64,000 nucleotides of DNA from Halosimplex halobium (GCF_051414055.1 NZ_JBLKNX010000019.1:1-64000), one strand, 5' to 3'. Positions 51,313 through 60,111 are shown, counted from the stretch's first letter. Notes: a model not told the origin generated them from the sequence alone. A program made the numbers and translations.

Positions 51313-52434
51313 TCAGGCCACTGCGTCGTAGGCGTCGTCCATGATCGCCAGGGCCTCCTTCAGCGTCTCGACGTTGACGGCGTAGGAGATGCGGGCGTAC
51401 CCCTCCCCGTGCTCGCCGAAGGCGTCGCCGGGGACGACGACGACCCCGCGGTCGATGACCTCGTCGACGAACCCCTCCGGCACCTTCGGCATCGCGTAGA
51501 ACGCGCCCTTGGGCGTCGGGCACTCCAGGCCGATATCGGCGAGGCCGTCGAGCAGCACGTCCCGGCGCTGTTCGAAGGATTCGACCATCTCGTCGACGGG
51601 GTCCTGCGGCCCGGTCAGCGCGGCTTCGGCGGCGTGCTGGGCGGCGGCGGTCGCGCAGGCCTGGCCGTACTGATGGACCCGGAGCATCCGCTCTATCCGG
51701 CGGTTCGAGCCGGTGACCCAGCCCAGCCGCCAGCCCGTCATCGAGTAGGTCTTCGAGCAGGCGCTCACGACGACGACGTTGTCGCTCTCGGCGAACTCCA
51801 GCGGCGAGCGGTGTTCGCCCTCGAAGACGATGTGTTCGTAGACCTCGTCGGAGATACAGAGCACGTCGTGCTCGTCGGCGATGCGGGCGAACTCCCGCAT
51901 GTCTTCGGGCGGCTGGACCGCGCCGGTGGGGTTGGCGGGGCTGTTGACGACGAACGCGGCGGTGTCGTCGGTGATCGCCTCCTCGACGGTGGCGGGGTCC
52001 ATCGTCAGGTCGTCGCGCAGCGGGACCGGCTTCGGATCGCCGCCGGCGAGCCGTGTGAGCGGGTCGTAGGAGACGAACCCGGGGTCGGGGAAGATCACCT
52101 CCTCGCCGGGGTCGACGTGGGCCTCCAGCGCGATGTGGAGCGCCTCGCTGCCGCCGGCGGTGGCGATGACGTCGTTCGGGTCCACGTCGATGCCGCGGTC
52201 CTCGGCGTACCGATGGGAGATAGCCTCCCGCAGCGACTCGGTGCCTTTGTTGGAGGTGTAGCCGTCGGCCTCCCCCGTGCGGATGGCCTCGACGGCGCCC
52301 TCGCGGGCGTGCTCGGGCGTCGGGAAGTCGGGCTGGCCCAGCCCGAGGTTGATCGCGTCCTCGCCCGCGGCCTCGAAGACCTCGCGAATGCCGCTTATCG
52401 ACACCTGCTCGACGCGTCGGGAGAACTCCGTCAT
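51313..52434 (-). CDS. PLP-dependent class I aminotransferase
   Basis: A 373-residue aminotransferase of the aspartate aminotransferase type. The pyridoxal-phosphate Lys is K228 in SACSKTYSMTGWRLGW, with Arg236 in the phosphate site, Asn167 and Asp196 conserved, and the N-terminal GLGQPDFPTP binding loop. It could transaminate aspartate, alanine or aromatic amino acids. No pathway neighbour is present. The gene ends 2 bp from the MFS stop, tail to tail. Confidence 0.92.
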   Translation of the reverse strand: MTEFSRRVEQVSISGIREVFEAAGEDAINLGLGQPDFPTPEHAREGAVEAIRTGEADGYTSNKGTESLREAISHRYAEDRGIDVDPNDVIATAGGSEALHIALEAHVDPGEEVIFPDPGFVSYDPLTRLAGGDPKPVPLRDDLTMDPATVEEAITDDTAAFVVNSPANPTGAVQPPEDMREFARIADEHDVLCISDEVYEHIVFEGEHRSPLEFAESDNVVVVSACSKTYSMTGWRLGWVTGSNRRIERMLRVHQYGQACATAAAQHAAEAALTGPQDPVDEMVESFEQRRDVLLDGLADIGLECPTPKGAFYAMPKVPEGFVDEVIDRGVVVVPGDAFGEHGEGYARISYAVNVETLKEALAIMDDAYDAVA

Positions 52435-52595
52435 ACTCCCACGGCGGGCGCGCTCCCCGATAACTGTTGAGGGTCCCGCCGTCGGGGCTGCCGGCGGACG
52501 CGCGGCCGTCGCCACCAGCGACCGCCGCACCGCCGCGGACCGATCAACCGCCGGAACATTCCCGCGAGCGAACCGGAATTCCGGGCATCAGCAGG

Positions 52596-52600
52596 TTTAT
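52596..52600 (+). promoter_or_regulatory. TATA-like element for the DUF6517 lipoprotein
   Basis: TTTAT at 52596-52600 lies about 28 bases before the ATG at 52627, an expected distance for a near-leaderless transcript. The perfect 12-bp palindrome CCGGAATTCCGG lies just upstream at 52573-52584, where a regulator could bind. Confidence 0.5.
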
Positions 52601-52626
52601 CCGGGTTCTGGCGCAACGAGGGGCGC

Positions 52627-53274
52627 ATGCACACACGACAGGCGTTCGCGACGCTGGCGGTCCTCGTCCTGACGGTGACGGCGGGTTGCGGGTTCATCAC
52701 CGGGGGGAGCGCGCTGGCGTTCAGCGCCTCGCCGGCGACCGCGAGCGACGCCGCGCTCTCGGAGACCGGCTACGAGGAGCGGGCCGTGACGAACACGACG
52801 GTCACGCGCAACTTCAGCGCCGCCGGCCAGACCCGACAGGTCGAGGTGACCAACCGGCAGGCCCGCTACGAGCGGGCGGTCGACCTCGGGCCGCTGGGTT
52901 CCCAGCGCGCGGCCGTGTTCGTCACCTTCGCCAGCCCGGAGGTGGAGGTCGCCACCCGGACGTTCAACCCCATCTCCGACATGTCCACCCGCGAGGTGCT
53001 CCGGCAGTTCGAGTCCCGGTACGAGGGCCTGAGCGTCGGCGAAAGCGTCGACAACCGGAGCGTGCGGGCGCTCGGGAGCCAGCGCACCCTCGAACAGTTC
53101 GAGGGGACCGCCACGCTCGGCGGTAGCGAGGTCGACGTGTACGTCCACGCCGCGAAGTTCAAACACGAGGGTGACTACGTCGTCGCCGTCGGCATCTACC
53201 CCCAGCGACTCGACGGCGAGGCCGAGAACATCGTCGCGCTCACCGAAGGGCTCGAACACGACGGCGAGGAGTGA
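52627..53274 (+). CDS. DUF6517 family lipoprotein
   Basis: A 215-residue exported lipoprotein with signal FATLAVLVLTVTAGC and lipobox Cys21. The mature domain is beta-rich (TTVTRNFSAAGQTRQVEVTN) and resembles the haloarchaeal DUF6517 family, of unknown function. It has no internal Cys pairs. The element CCGGAATTCCGG is upstream and may regulate it. Confidence 0.8.
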   Translation: MHTRQAFATLAVLVLTVTAGCGFITGGSALAFSASPATASDAALSETGYEERAVTNTTVTRNFSAAGQTRQVEVTNRQARYERAVDLGPLGSQRAAVFVTFASPEVEVATRTFNPISDMSTREVLRQFESRYEGLSVGESVDNRSVRALGSQRTLEQFEGTATLGGSEVDVYVHAAKFKHEGDYVVAVGIYPQRLDGEAENIVALTEGLEHDGEE

Positions 53275-53379
53275 CCGACCGAGAGTCGCCCCGCTCTTTT
53301 AGCTCGTCGCAACCGAGCACCGCGACCCGCAGCCTCGGTTGACGCGCCGCAAAAGGGTCGGTTCGGCGAGCGCACGCGG

Positions 53380-53811
53380 TCACTGTCCGGACCGCCGGAT
53401 CGCGTCGAACAGCACGGCCCACGCGAGCGCCGACAGCCCCACGTCCCGGACGAGCACGTCGACGAAGAAGCCGCCCTCGACGACCGCGGCGACGGCGAGG
53501 TAGGCGGTCGTGGCCGACAGCGAGACGGCGGCGACGCCGGCCGCGACAGCGGTCGCCCTGTCGGCGACGATCGCCGCGCCGAACCCCACTTCGAGGACCC
53601 CGTTGACGAGCATGAACGCGACCGGCGAGACGACCAGCCACGGCGCCAGCCAGTCGGTGACGTACGCCGCCCAGACGCCCGGCGCGAGTAGTTTGTGGAC
53701 GCCGGCGAGCAACACCATCGCGCCGAGGCCGACGCGAGCGACCGACAGCGGCGCGGGCACACGGTCGCCGAGCGCGCTCGCTGCGGCCTCGGCGCGGTGA
53801 CGGGTACTCAT
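53380..53811 (-). CDS. DoxX family membrane protein
   Basis: A 143-residue protein with four membrane helices of the DoxX type (VARVGLGAMVLLAGVHKLLAP at the start, then GVLEVGFGAAIV). DoxX-like proteins may be quinol oxidase subunits or act in oxidative stress, but their role is largely unknown. It is followed in the same direction by the SDR gene 49 bp upstream. Confidence 0.85.
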   Translation of the reverse strand: MSTRHRAEAAASALGDRVPAPLSVARVGLGAMVLLAGVHKLLAPGVWAAYVTDWLAPWLVVSPVAFMLVNGVLEVGFGAAIVADRATAVAAGVAAVSLSATTAYLAVAAVVEGGFFVDVLVRDVGLSALAWAVLFDAIRRSGQ

Positions 53812-53859
53812 CGACGCGTCGTTGGGACCGCCCGGTCAAAACGGCAGGGGTCGACCGGG

Positions 53860-54567
53860 TCAGAACTCTTCGACGTGCGGGCGCAGGTCGAGTTCGAGCG
53901 TCCACGCCGAGCGGTCCTGTTCGACGAGGTGCCAGTAGCTCTCGGCGATCTCCGCCGGGTCGAGGAACGTCTCCTCGTCGCTGTCAGGGTTCGCCTCGGC
54001 AGCGCTCGGCGTGAGGATCTGCCCGTCGATCACGACGTGGGCGATGTGGACGCCCTCGGGACCGAGTTCGCGGGCCATGCTCTCGGCCATCCCGCGGGCG
54101 GCGAACTTGGCCGCCGAGAAGCCGATGGCACCGTCCCGGCCGCGCAGCGCCGACGTGGCGCCGGTGAAGATGATGGTCCCGCCGTCGCCGTCGACCATGT
54201 CCTCGGCAGCCTCCTGGGAGGCGACGAACGCGCCCCGGCCGTTGACGGCCCACGCGCGGTCCACGTCCTCGACGGAGGCGTCGAGCAGTCCCGACCACGA
54301 CCCCGCGCTCGCGTGGTTGACCAGCAGGTCGACCGCCCCCCACTCGGAGCGCACAGTTCGAAACGCCTCGCGTATCTCGCCGGGGCGTTCGAGGTCGGTC
54401 GGGACCGCCAGCCCGTCGCCCGGCTCGGGCAGGTCCGCGGCGAGGTCTTCGAGATACTCCCCGGAGCGCGCGAGGAGTGCGACACGGCAGCCCTCCGCCG
54501 CGAACTTGCGCGCGAGCGATTCCCCGAGTCCGGGACCGACGCCGGCTATCACCGCTGTTCGTGCCAT
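53860..54567 (-). CDS. Atypical short-chain dehydrogenase without catalytic Tyr
   Basis: A 235-residue SDR-fold protein. The cofactor motif GVGPGLG is at 9-15 and the Asn-rich NHASAG strand is present, but at the catalytic YxxxK the sequence is F150-S-A-A-K154, so Tyr is replaced by Phe; a Ser is at 139 in TGATSA. Subfamilies with missing catalytic residues exist. It may bind a nucleotide but reduce slowly, or have another role. Divergent from the thiolase by 144 bp. Confidence 0.85.
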   Translation of the reverse strand: MARTAVIAGVGPGLGESLARKFAAEGCRVALLARSGEYLEDLAADLPEPGDGLAVPTDLERPGEIREAFRTVRSEWGAVDLLVNHASAGSWSGLLDASVEDVDRAWAVNGRGAFVASQEAAEDMVDGDGGTIIFTGATSALRGRDGAIGFSAAKFAARGMAESMARELGPEGVHIAHVVIDGQILTPSAAEANPDSDEETFLDPAEIAESYWHLVEQDRSAWTLELDLRPHVEEF

Positions 54568-54619
54568 GGGTGGCGAGAGGGACGCCAGCGACTAAGGGGC
54601 TCTGACGGTCGACGACGCT

Positions 54620-54758
54620 GCCGGCGGACCCACGACTCACCGCGAGAACAACGCCATCACCGCACCGCCGCCGCCGACGCTCACTCCCGTCGCCGCCGGC
54701 GGACCCACGACTCACCGCGAGAACAACGCCATCACCGCACCGCCGCCGCCGACGCTCA
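54620..54758. repeat. Direct duplication of the thiolase 3' end
   Basis: A 64-bp sequence at 54620-54683 is repeated exactly at 54695-54758, period 75. The second copy is the real end of the thiolase coding region, with its stop at 54712-54714; the first copy lies just past that stop and repeats the last codons and the stop. The identity implies a recent duplication or slippage event. Confidence 0.9.
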
Positions 54759-55875
54759 TCCCCACAACTCCGAAATCGTGGTCTTCCCGGACCATCGCGT
54801 GGGCGATCGTCGTCGCCAGGATCCCGCCGCTGGCGCCGATGGGGTGGCCCAGCGCCACCGCACCGCCGAGCGGGTTCAGCCGTTCCTCCGGGATCCCGAG
54901 CCTGTCCCGCACGTAGACCGTCTGGGCGGCGAACGCCTCGTTGACCTCGTAGTGGTCCACGTCGTCGACCGTCAGGTCGTTCCGGTCGAGCAGTTTCTCG
55001 ATGGCGTCGCCGACCGCCTGCGAGAACTCCGCGGGGTCGCGGTAGGCGACGGCGTAGTCCTCGACGTGGACCATCGGGCCGAGCCCGTGTTCCTCGGCCG
55101 CCTCGGCGCCCGCGAGGACGACGCCCCCGGCCCCGTCCGCCAGCTTCGAGGCGTTCCCCGGCGTGATGGTCCCGCCGTCGCGGAACGCCGGCGAGAGTCC
55201 TCCGAGCCGCTCCAGCGAGGTGTCGTCCCGCGGCCCCTCGTCTTCGGTGACGAGCCGGTCGTCGACCTCGACGGGGACGAGTTCCTCGTCGAAACGACCC
55301 TCCTCGATCGACTCGGCGGCGCGGCGGTTGCTCCGCAGGGCGTAGCGGTCCTGAGCCTCCCGGGTGATGTCGTGCGCTTCGGCGAGGCGCTCGGTGAGTT
55401 CGCCCATGTGGGCGTCGTAGCCCACGTCCCACAGCGCGTCGTAGATCATCGCGTCGACCAGCTCGGTGTTGCCGTGGCGACGCCCCTCGCGGAGGTCCCG
55501 GAGGAGATACGGCGCGTTGGACATCGACTCCATCCCGCCGCCGACTGCGATGTCGGCCCGGCCGGCCGCGATGCGGTCGGCCGCGAGCGTGATCGCGCGC
55601 AGTCCCGAGCCCGACGCCTCGTTGACGGTCGTCGCCGGCGTGTCCTCGGGGAGGTCCGCGCGCGTGACCGCCTGCCGCGCGGGGACCTGCCCGACGCCCG
55701 CCTGGACGGCGTTGCCCAGCCCGACCCAGTCGATGTCCCCGGCGTCGACGCCGGAGCGGTCGACCAGGTCTTCGAGCACCGTCGCGCCCAGGTCGGGCGC
55801 GCGCACGTCCGAGAGCGACCCGAGCATCGCACCGTGGGCGGTCCGCGCTCCGTCGACTATCACTACGTCTGCCAT
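54712..55875 (-). CDS. Thiolase family protein with Ser replacing Cys
   Basis: A 387-residue thiolase-fold enzyme. At the nucleophile, normally C in NxxCGSG, it has N85-E-A-S88-G-S-G; near the C-terminus, where CIGGG is usual, it has S374-V-G-G-G. His344 in GHPIGASG is conserved. So the Cys-His-Cys triad reads Ser-His-Ser. Haloarchaeal-type ketothiolases with an active-site Ser have been described, with an accompanying DUF35-like subunit, which I do not see here. The substrate is unknown. Confidence 0.88.
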   Translation of the reverse strand: MADVVIVDGARTAHGAMLGSLSDVRAPDLGATVLEDLVDRSGVDAGDIDWVGLGNAVQAGVGQVPARQAVTRADLPEDTPATTVNEASGSGLRAITLAADRIAAGRADIAVGGGMESMSNAPYLLRDLREGRRHGNTELVDAMIYDALWDVGYDAHMGELTERLAEAHDITREAQDRYALRSNRRAAESIEEGRFDEELVPVEVDDRLVTEDEGPRDDTSLERLGGLSPAFRDGGTITPGNASKLADGAGGVVLAGAEAAEEHGLGPMVHVEDYAVAYRDPAEFSQAVGDAIEKLLDRNDLTVDDVDHYEVNEAFAAQTVYVRDRLGIPEERLNPLGGAVALGHPIGASGGILATTIAHAMVREDHDFGVVGMSVGGGGAVMALFSR

Positions 55876-56000
55876 GTGTCAACGGTTCGCGCGGCTCCGT
55901 CATCGGTGTTTCCCCGGAGTGGCCGGAACCGCGGTCGGCGGACGGAGCCGACACTACGGGGGCGCTGTCCAGAGCCGGGAACGCGGTCGCGCGCCAGCGG

Positions 56001-56156
56001 TCACTCGTCTTCGGCGGCCTCGCGGAGGTCCGCGAGGTGGTTCCGGACGACCCGGAGGGTCGCGTCGGCGTCGGCGTAGCCGTCGTCGTACTCGGAGAGC
56101 GCTGCGTCGGTCCCGTCGAGGAACTCCTCGACGGCGGCGTGCAGGTCGTCGGACAT
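56001..56156 (-). CDS. 51-residue acidic small protein
   Basis: A short Asp/Glu-rich protein (MSDDLHAAVEEFLDGTDAAL) with two amphipathic helices and no known motif. The ATG at 56156 fits a small haloarchaeal family of this shape. It could be a regulatory or dimerising peptide. Upstream, about 120 bp away, the GNAT gene runs in the opposite direction. Confidence 0.7.
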   Translation of the reverse strand: MSDDLHAAVEEFLDGTDAALSEYDDGYADADATLRVVRNHLADLREAAEDE

Positions 56157-56277
56157 ACCCCTCCCTCCGGCCGGCGGGCGGATAAATACCCGAGAACCGA
56201 CCGCGGGACTGCCGGACCGTGGTACTCCCTCACGAACGAAGGCAAGCGCTTTTCCGCTGGCCGGGTCCCATCGGAGT

Positions 56278-56895
56278 ATGTCCGATCTGTTCCCCGATCG
56301 CGTCCAGACCGAGCGACTCGTCCTCGAAGCGGCGACGACGGAGACGCTCGACCCGCTGGACCTGTACGAACACGTCCGCGAGGGCGCACCGCACGTCGAC
56401 GAGATCACCGAACACGTCACCTGGGACCCCCACGAGACCCCCAGGGAGACCGCGGAGTTCCTCGAACTCGTCACCGAGGAGCGCGAGAACGACGAGGGCG
56501 CGACGTACGTGGTCCGGCCGAAACCCGGCGAGGACGGCGCGGGCGAACTGGCCGGGCTGACGGGCTTTTCCGTCGACTGGGACGCGAAGACGGCGACGTT
56601 CGGCACGTGGCTCCGCAAGCGCTTCTGGGGACGGGGCTACTCCGGCGAGCGCGCGGCGGCGCTCATGGGGGTCGCGTTCGACCGGCTCGACCTCGACGCC
56701 GTCGTCGTCTGCGTCCACGAGGACAACGAGAAGTCCCGCAAAGCCGTCTCTCGGTACGTCGAGGCCCACGGCGGCCACCGCGAGGGCCTGCTCCGGCGCT
56801 TCGAGGTGAACCAGGACGGCTCCGTCGCCGACGTACACCGGTTCACCGTCACCGCCGCGGAGTACCGGGCGGCGACCGACGACGACGGCGAGTAG
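56278..56895 (+). CDS. GNAT acetyltransferase, RimJ/RimL type
   Basis: A 205-residue acetyltransferase. The fold starts with VQTERLVLEAATTE, typical of RimJ/RimL proteins that acetylate ribosomal N-termini or small molecules. The acetyl-CoA loop is KRFWGRGYSGERAAALM (about 114-130). The substrate cannot be told. It is followed by the metallophosphoesterase gene in the same direction, 67 bp apart. Confidence 0.87.
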   Translation: MSDLFPDRVQTERLVLEAATTETLDPLDLYEHVREGAPHVDEITEHVTWDPHETPRETAEFLELVTEERENDEGATYVVRPKPGEDGAGELAGLTGFSVDWDAKTATFGTWLRKRFWGRGYSGERAAALMGVAFDRLDLDAVVVCVHEDNEKSRKAVSRYVEAHGGHREGLLRRFEVNQDGSVADVHRFTVTAAEYRAATDDDGE

Positions 56896-56962
56896 CGGGC
56901 GACGATTCGGCGACCCCGGCGGTGCGTCAGGCATTTGTCGGCCGGGCGCCGAGAGGCGGACG

Positions 56963-57664
56963 ATGGACCCCGAGTACCGCGACCGGGCGGCGTATCTCGA
57001 CGGGACGCTCGTCGTCGCGGACACCCACTTCGGGAAGGGCGAGGCCTCGACCGTCGAGTTCCCGGTCGGCGCCGGCGAGGACTGCGTCGAGCGCCTGGCG
57101 GAGTTGCTGGACCGCTTCGACCTCGAAGAGGTCGTGCTGGCCGGCGACGTGTTCCACTCGTTCGACTACGTCCCCGACTCGGCCGAGGAGGCGCTGTCCG
57201 GTGTACGGCGCGCGGTCCGCGAGGCAGGCGCGCGCCTCGTCGTCGTCGAGGGCAACCACGACACGATGCTCGGCGCGACGTACTCGGGCGAGCTCCACGA
57301 CGAGTACGAACTCGATACGGACGGCGACGAGACCGTCGTGGTGACCCACGGCCACGAAGAACCCGACACCACGGCGGACGCCTACGTCATCGGCCACGAC
57401 CACCCGGCCATCGAGATCGAGGGGCAGAAACGACCTTGTTTCCTCGTCGGCGACGGCGCCTACCGCCGCTCGGACGTGCTCGTCGTCCCCTCGTTCAACC
57501 GCCTCGTCGAGGGCGTCTCGGTCAACGGGCGGGTCGGGACCGCCCGCCCGGAGCTATCCCCCGTCGTCACCGGCGTCTCGCAGTACCGCCCCGTGGTGTT
57601 CGACGCGGAGAGCGAGGAGACGCTGCGGTTCCCGCCGCTCGGACAGTTCTCGCGGATGCTGTGA
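56963..57664 (+). CDS. Metallophosphoesterase
   Basis: A 233-residue calcineurin-like phosphoesterase. Two metal-site motifs are present: ADTHFG (Asp20, His22), GDVFHS, GNHDT, and THGHEEP plus GHDHP. Archaeal members with this length are close to the family with a DNA ligase-associated or Mre11-like relative, so the substrate may be a nucleic acid or small phosphate. It is not next to Mre11. Confidence 0.88.
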   Translation: MDPEYRDRAAYLDGTLVVADTHFGKGEASTVEFPVGAGEDCVERLAELLDRFDLEEVVLAGDVFHSFDYVPDSAEEALSGVRRAVREAGARLVVVEGNHDTMLGATYSGELHDEYELDTDGDETVVVTHGHEEPDTTADAYVIGHDHPAIEIEGQKRPCFLVGDGAYRRSDVLVVPSFNRLVEGVSVNGRVGTARPELSPVVTGVSQYRPVVFDAESEETLRFPPLGQFSRML

Positions 57665-57703
57665 CCGGGCCGCCTGCTACCCGGGGCGCTCGTCGGACCC
57701 CTC

Positions 57704-58171
57704 TCAATCAGTCGTTTCGGGCGTCCCGGTTGCGACCGGCGCTCCCGGGCACTGCTCGTCGGGCTCCGGGACCGAGTTCTTCCAGAATACCGCCGACTCC
57801 TCGTCGACTTCGAGGTCGTAGTGGATGTAGTTCCCGTTCGCCAGTCCCTCGGAATCGACCTGCTCCCAGCCGTCGCGGCCCTCGACGCGCGCCCTGACGA
57901 GGAACGGCGCCGGCTCGGCCGGCCACGTCCGCTCGATCCACTTCCGGGGGACGCCCGACTCGTCGTGTCCGGCCAGCTCGAGCACGTCCCACGCGACGAG
58001 TTCGTCCGCGCGCTCGACGATGACGTGGACGGTCCGAGCCTGTGCGGCGTCGTTGGTCACGCTCACGCAGTTGAGTACCGGGTGGGACGGACCCGTCGCC
58101 GGACAGCCGGCGGTCGCGGAGAGCGCGACTGCACCCGGCAGGGTGCGGAGTATCTTCCGTCTGGAGGGCAT
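57704..58171 (-). CDS. Tat lipoprotein
   Basis: A 155-residue exported lipoprotein. The signal SRRKILRTLPGAVALSATAGC has the twin-arginine motif and lipobox Cys23. Two further Cys (Cys35 and one near the C-terminus in QCPGAP) could form a disulfide. The mature domain is beta-rich with an acidic tail. It has no recognised family. It lies tail to tail with the phosphoesterase gene. Confidence 0.75.
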   Translation of the reverse strand: MPSRRKILRTLPGAVALSATAGCPATGPSHPVLNCVSVTNDAAQARTVHVIVERADELVAWDVLELAGHDESGVPRKWIERTWPAEPAPFLVRARVEGRDGWEQVDSEGLANGNYIHYDLEVDEESAVFWKNSVPEPDEQCPGAPVATGTPETTD

Positions 58172-58229
58172 ACCGAAACTGACAGCGAACGCGAAAAAAT
58201 GATTGCGGTCGTGACCGACGACCGGAACG

Positions 58230-59441
58230 TCAGGCGAACGTGCGCGAGACGTCCTCGTCCTCGTCTTCGGCCTGGATCTTGTCCCAGGCGTCGAGGAAGT
58301 CCTGCATGCGGACCTCGGTGCGGTCGTCGCGGATGGCGAACATGCCGGCCTCGGTGCAGACGGCCTTCACGTCGGCGCCGGAGGCCTCGCCGGTCAGCTC
58401 GGCCAGCTCCGCGAAGTCCAGCTCCTCGTCGAGGTTCATACTGCGCGTGTGGATCTTGAAGATCTGTTCGCGGCCCTCCACGTCGGGCTTGGGCACCTCG
58501 ATGAGGCGGTCGAACCGGCCCGGACGGAGGATCGCGCGGTCGAGCATGTCGAAGCGGTTGGTGGCGGCGATGATGCGGACCTCGCCGCGCTCCTCGAAGC
58601 CGTCCATCTCCGAGAGCAGCTGCATCATCGTCCGCTGGACCTCGGCGTCGCCGGAGGTCTTCGAGTCCGTGCGCTTGGCCGCGATGGCGTCGATCTCGTC
58701 GATGAACAGCACGCTCGGCTCGTGCTGGCGGGCGAGCTCGAACAGGTCGCGGACGAGCTTGGCGCCCTCGCCGATGAACTTGTGGACGAGCTCCGACCCG
58801 GCCATCTTGATGAACGTCGCGTCGGTCTGGTTGGCGACGGCCTTGGCGAGCATCGTCTTGCCGGTGCCCGGCGGGCCGTGCAGCAGGACGCCGCTCGGCG
58901 GGTCGATGCCGACTTCCTCGAACATGTCGGGGTTCTGCAGCGGCATCTCGACGGTCTCGCGGACCTCCTCGAGCTGGTCCTCGATGCCGCCGATGTCCTG
59001 GTAGGTCACGTCCGGCGACTCCTCGACCTCCATGACGCGGGCGCGCACGTCCGTCTCGTCCTCGAGGCTCTTGACGATGGACAGCGAGTTGTTGACGGCC
59101 ACCCGCGAGTCGGGTTCGAGGTCCTCGCGCATCTCCTCGGTGACCTCGGTGATGGCCTCCTGGTTGTTGCCGTGCTGTTTGATGATGACGCCGTCGTCGG
59201 TCAGTTCCTGCACCGTGGCGACGAACAGCGGCGACTGCTTGAGCTTCTTGTTCTCGTGGGTCAGCCGCTCCAGCTTCTGCTGGTACTTGTTGTTCTCCGC
59301 GTTGGCGTCCAGCAGCTTGTCCCGCATCTCTTCGTTCTGCGATTCGAGCACCTCGAGGCGCTCCTCCAGGGCCTCGATCTTCTCCTGCTGGGAGGCGTCG
59401 TCGTCGTACGGCAGGTCCACCTCGTCCACGGTGTCGGTCAT
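58230..59441 (-). CDS. panA: Proteasome-activating nucleotidase PAN
   Basis: A 403-residue AAA+ ATPase that unfolds proteins and opens the 20S proteasome gate. An N-terminal coiled coil (18-70) precedes an OB domain, then Walker A GPPGTGKT at 189-196, the pore loop KFIGEG, Walker B FIDEID at about 247-251, and the SRH motifs. The C-terminus ends SRTFA rather than the classic hydrophobic-Tyr-X, with Phe in the Tyr place. The TATA-like TTATTATCCC (59461-59470) predicts a leaderless transcript. Confidence 0.95.
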   Translation of the reverse strand: MTDTVDEVDLPYDDDASQQEKIEALEERLEVLESQNEEMRDKLLDANAENNKYQQKLERLTHENKKLKQSPLFVATVQELTDDGVIIKQHGNNQEAITEVTEEMREDLEPDSRVAVNNSLSIVKSLEDETDVRARVMEVEESPDVTYQDIGGIEDQLEEVRETVEMPLQNPDMFEEVGIDPPSGVLLHGPPGTGKTMLAKAVANQTDATFIKMAGSELVHKFIGEGAKLVRDLFELARQHEPSVLFIDEIDAIAAKRTDSKTSGDAEVQRTMMQLLSEMDGFEERGEVRIIAATNRFDMLDRAILRPGRFDRLIEVPKPDVEGREQIFKIHTRSMNLDEELDFAELAELTGEASGADVKAVCTEAGMFAIRDDRTEVRMQDFLDAWDKIQAEDEDEDVSRTFA

Positions 59442-59460
59442 TACACCCCTGCTAGCGGAT

Positions 59461-59470
59461 GGGATAATAA
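59461..59470 (-). promoter_or_regulatory. TATA-like element for panA
   Basis: On the minus strand TTATTATCCC lies here, centred 26 bases before the ATG at 59441, the usual archaeal TATA-to-start distance. The transcript is therefore predicted to be leaderless. Confidence 0.6.
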
Positions 59471-59666
59471 GAGGTTTCGGGTCGAGCGGGTCACTTGCCG
59501 ACCCGGCGGCGTTCGGCCCGCTCGCGCACTCTCGCGCGGGTTCGGGTGATCGGCTGTGTTGTGTGTCATCTCTTGACATACCGGTCCTCGAGCACGCGAC
59601 TTCGGAGGGCGACGCCGCGGCGCGGTTCTTGCCGATAGATTCTCGGAGGTAATTATTCGAAACGGG

Positions 59667-59677
59667 AAATATTATTA
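59667..59677 (+). promoter_or_regulatory. TATA-like element for winged-helix gene
   Basis: AAATATTATTA at 59667-59677 stands about 27-30 bases before the ATG at 59704, so transcription likely begins a few bases before the start codon. The surrounding 30 bp are AT-rich, unusual for this region. Confidence 0.6.
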
Positions 59678-59703
59678 GTCTGTATCCGAAAGCGACAGTC
59701 ACG

Positions 59704-59970
59704 ATGAGCACGTCCGAGACTGCGGAGGCGGAATCGACGGCCGAAGACGGCTGGGACGCCGTTCGCGACCTGCCCCCCAGCGCGAAGCTGGTGGCCAAGA
59801 CTCTGGAGTACAACGACGCGCTGACCCAGAGCCAGCTCGCCGAGGAGACGCTGCTGCCGCCGCGGACCGTCCGCTACGCGCTGAACCGGCTCGAAGACGT
59901 GGGCGTCGTCAGCTCGCGCTTTTCCTTCGCCGACGCCCGCAAGCGGATCTACACGCTCGACATCGAGTGA
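59704..59970 (+). CDS. Winged-helix DNA-binding protein
   Basis: An 88-residue transcription-factor-like protein with a MarR-type winged helix: the helix-turn-helix SQLAEETLLPPRTVRYALNRL (about 48-68) and wing (VGVVSSRFSFADARKRIYTL). It likely regulates a nearby promoter, possibly its own or those of the divergent panA and the following mre11. Target unknown. It lies between panA and mre11. Confidence 0.85.
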   Translation: MSTSETAEAESTAEDGWDAVRDLPPSAKLVAKTLEYNDALTQSQLAEETLLPPRTVRYALNRLEDVGVVSSRFSFADARKRIYTLDIE

Positions 59971-60111
59971 TCGCGCGCCGCGTTTCGTTCCCGTTCTCCC
60001 CGCCCGCGGCGGCGTTCGCCGGACCGCGAGGTAGGTCGACCGTACCCGACGGAAACACTTTCACCGCGCTCGCGACACCTCTTTAGGCCGGGGTTTCGTA
60101 CCCCGCCGTAG

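Noticed and set aside
54568..54711. Second thiolase gene fragment
   Set aside because: Only the last few codons are duplicated, so it is a tandem DNA repeat and not a pseudogene with its own history.
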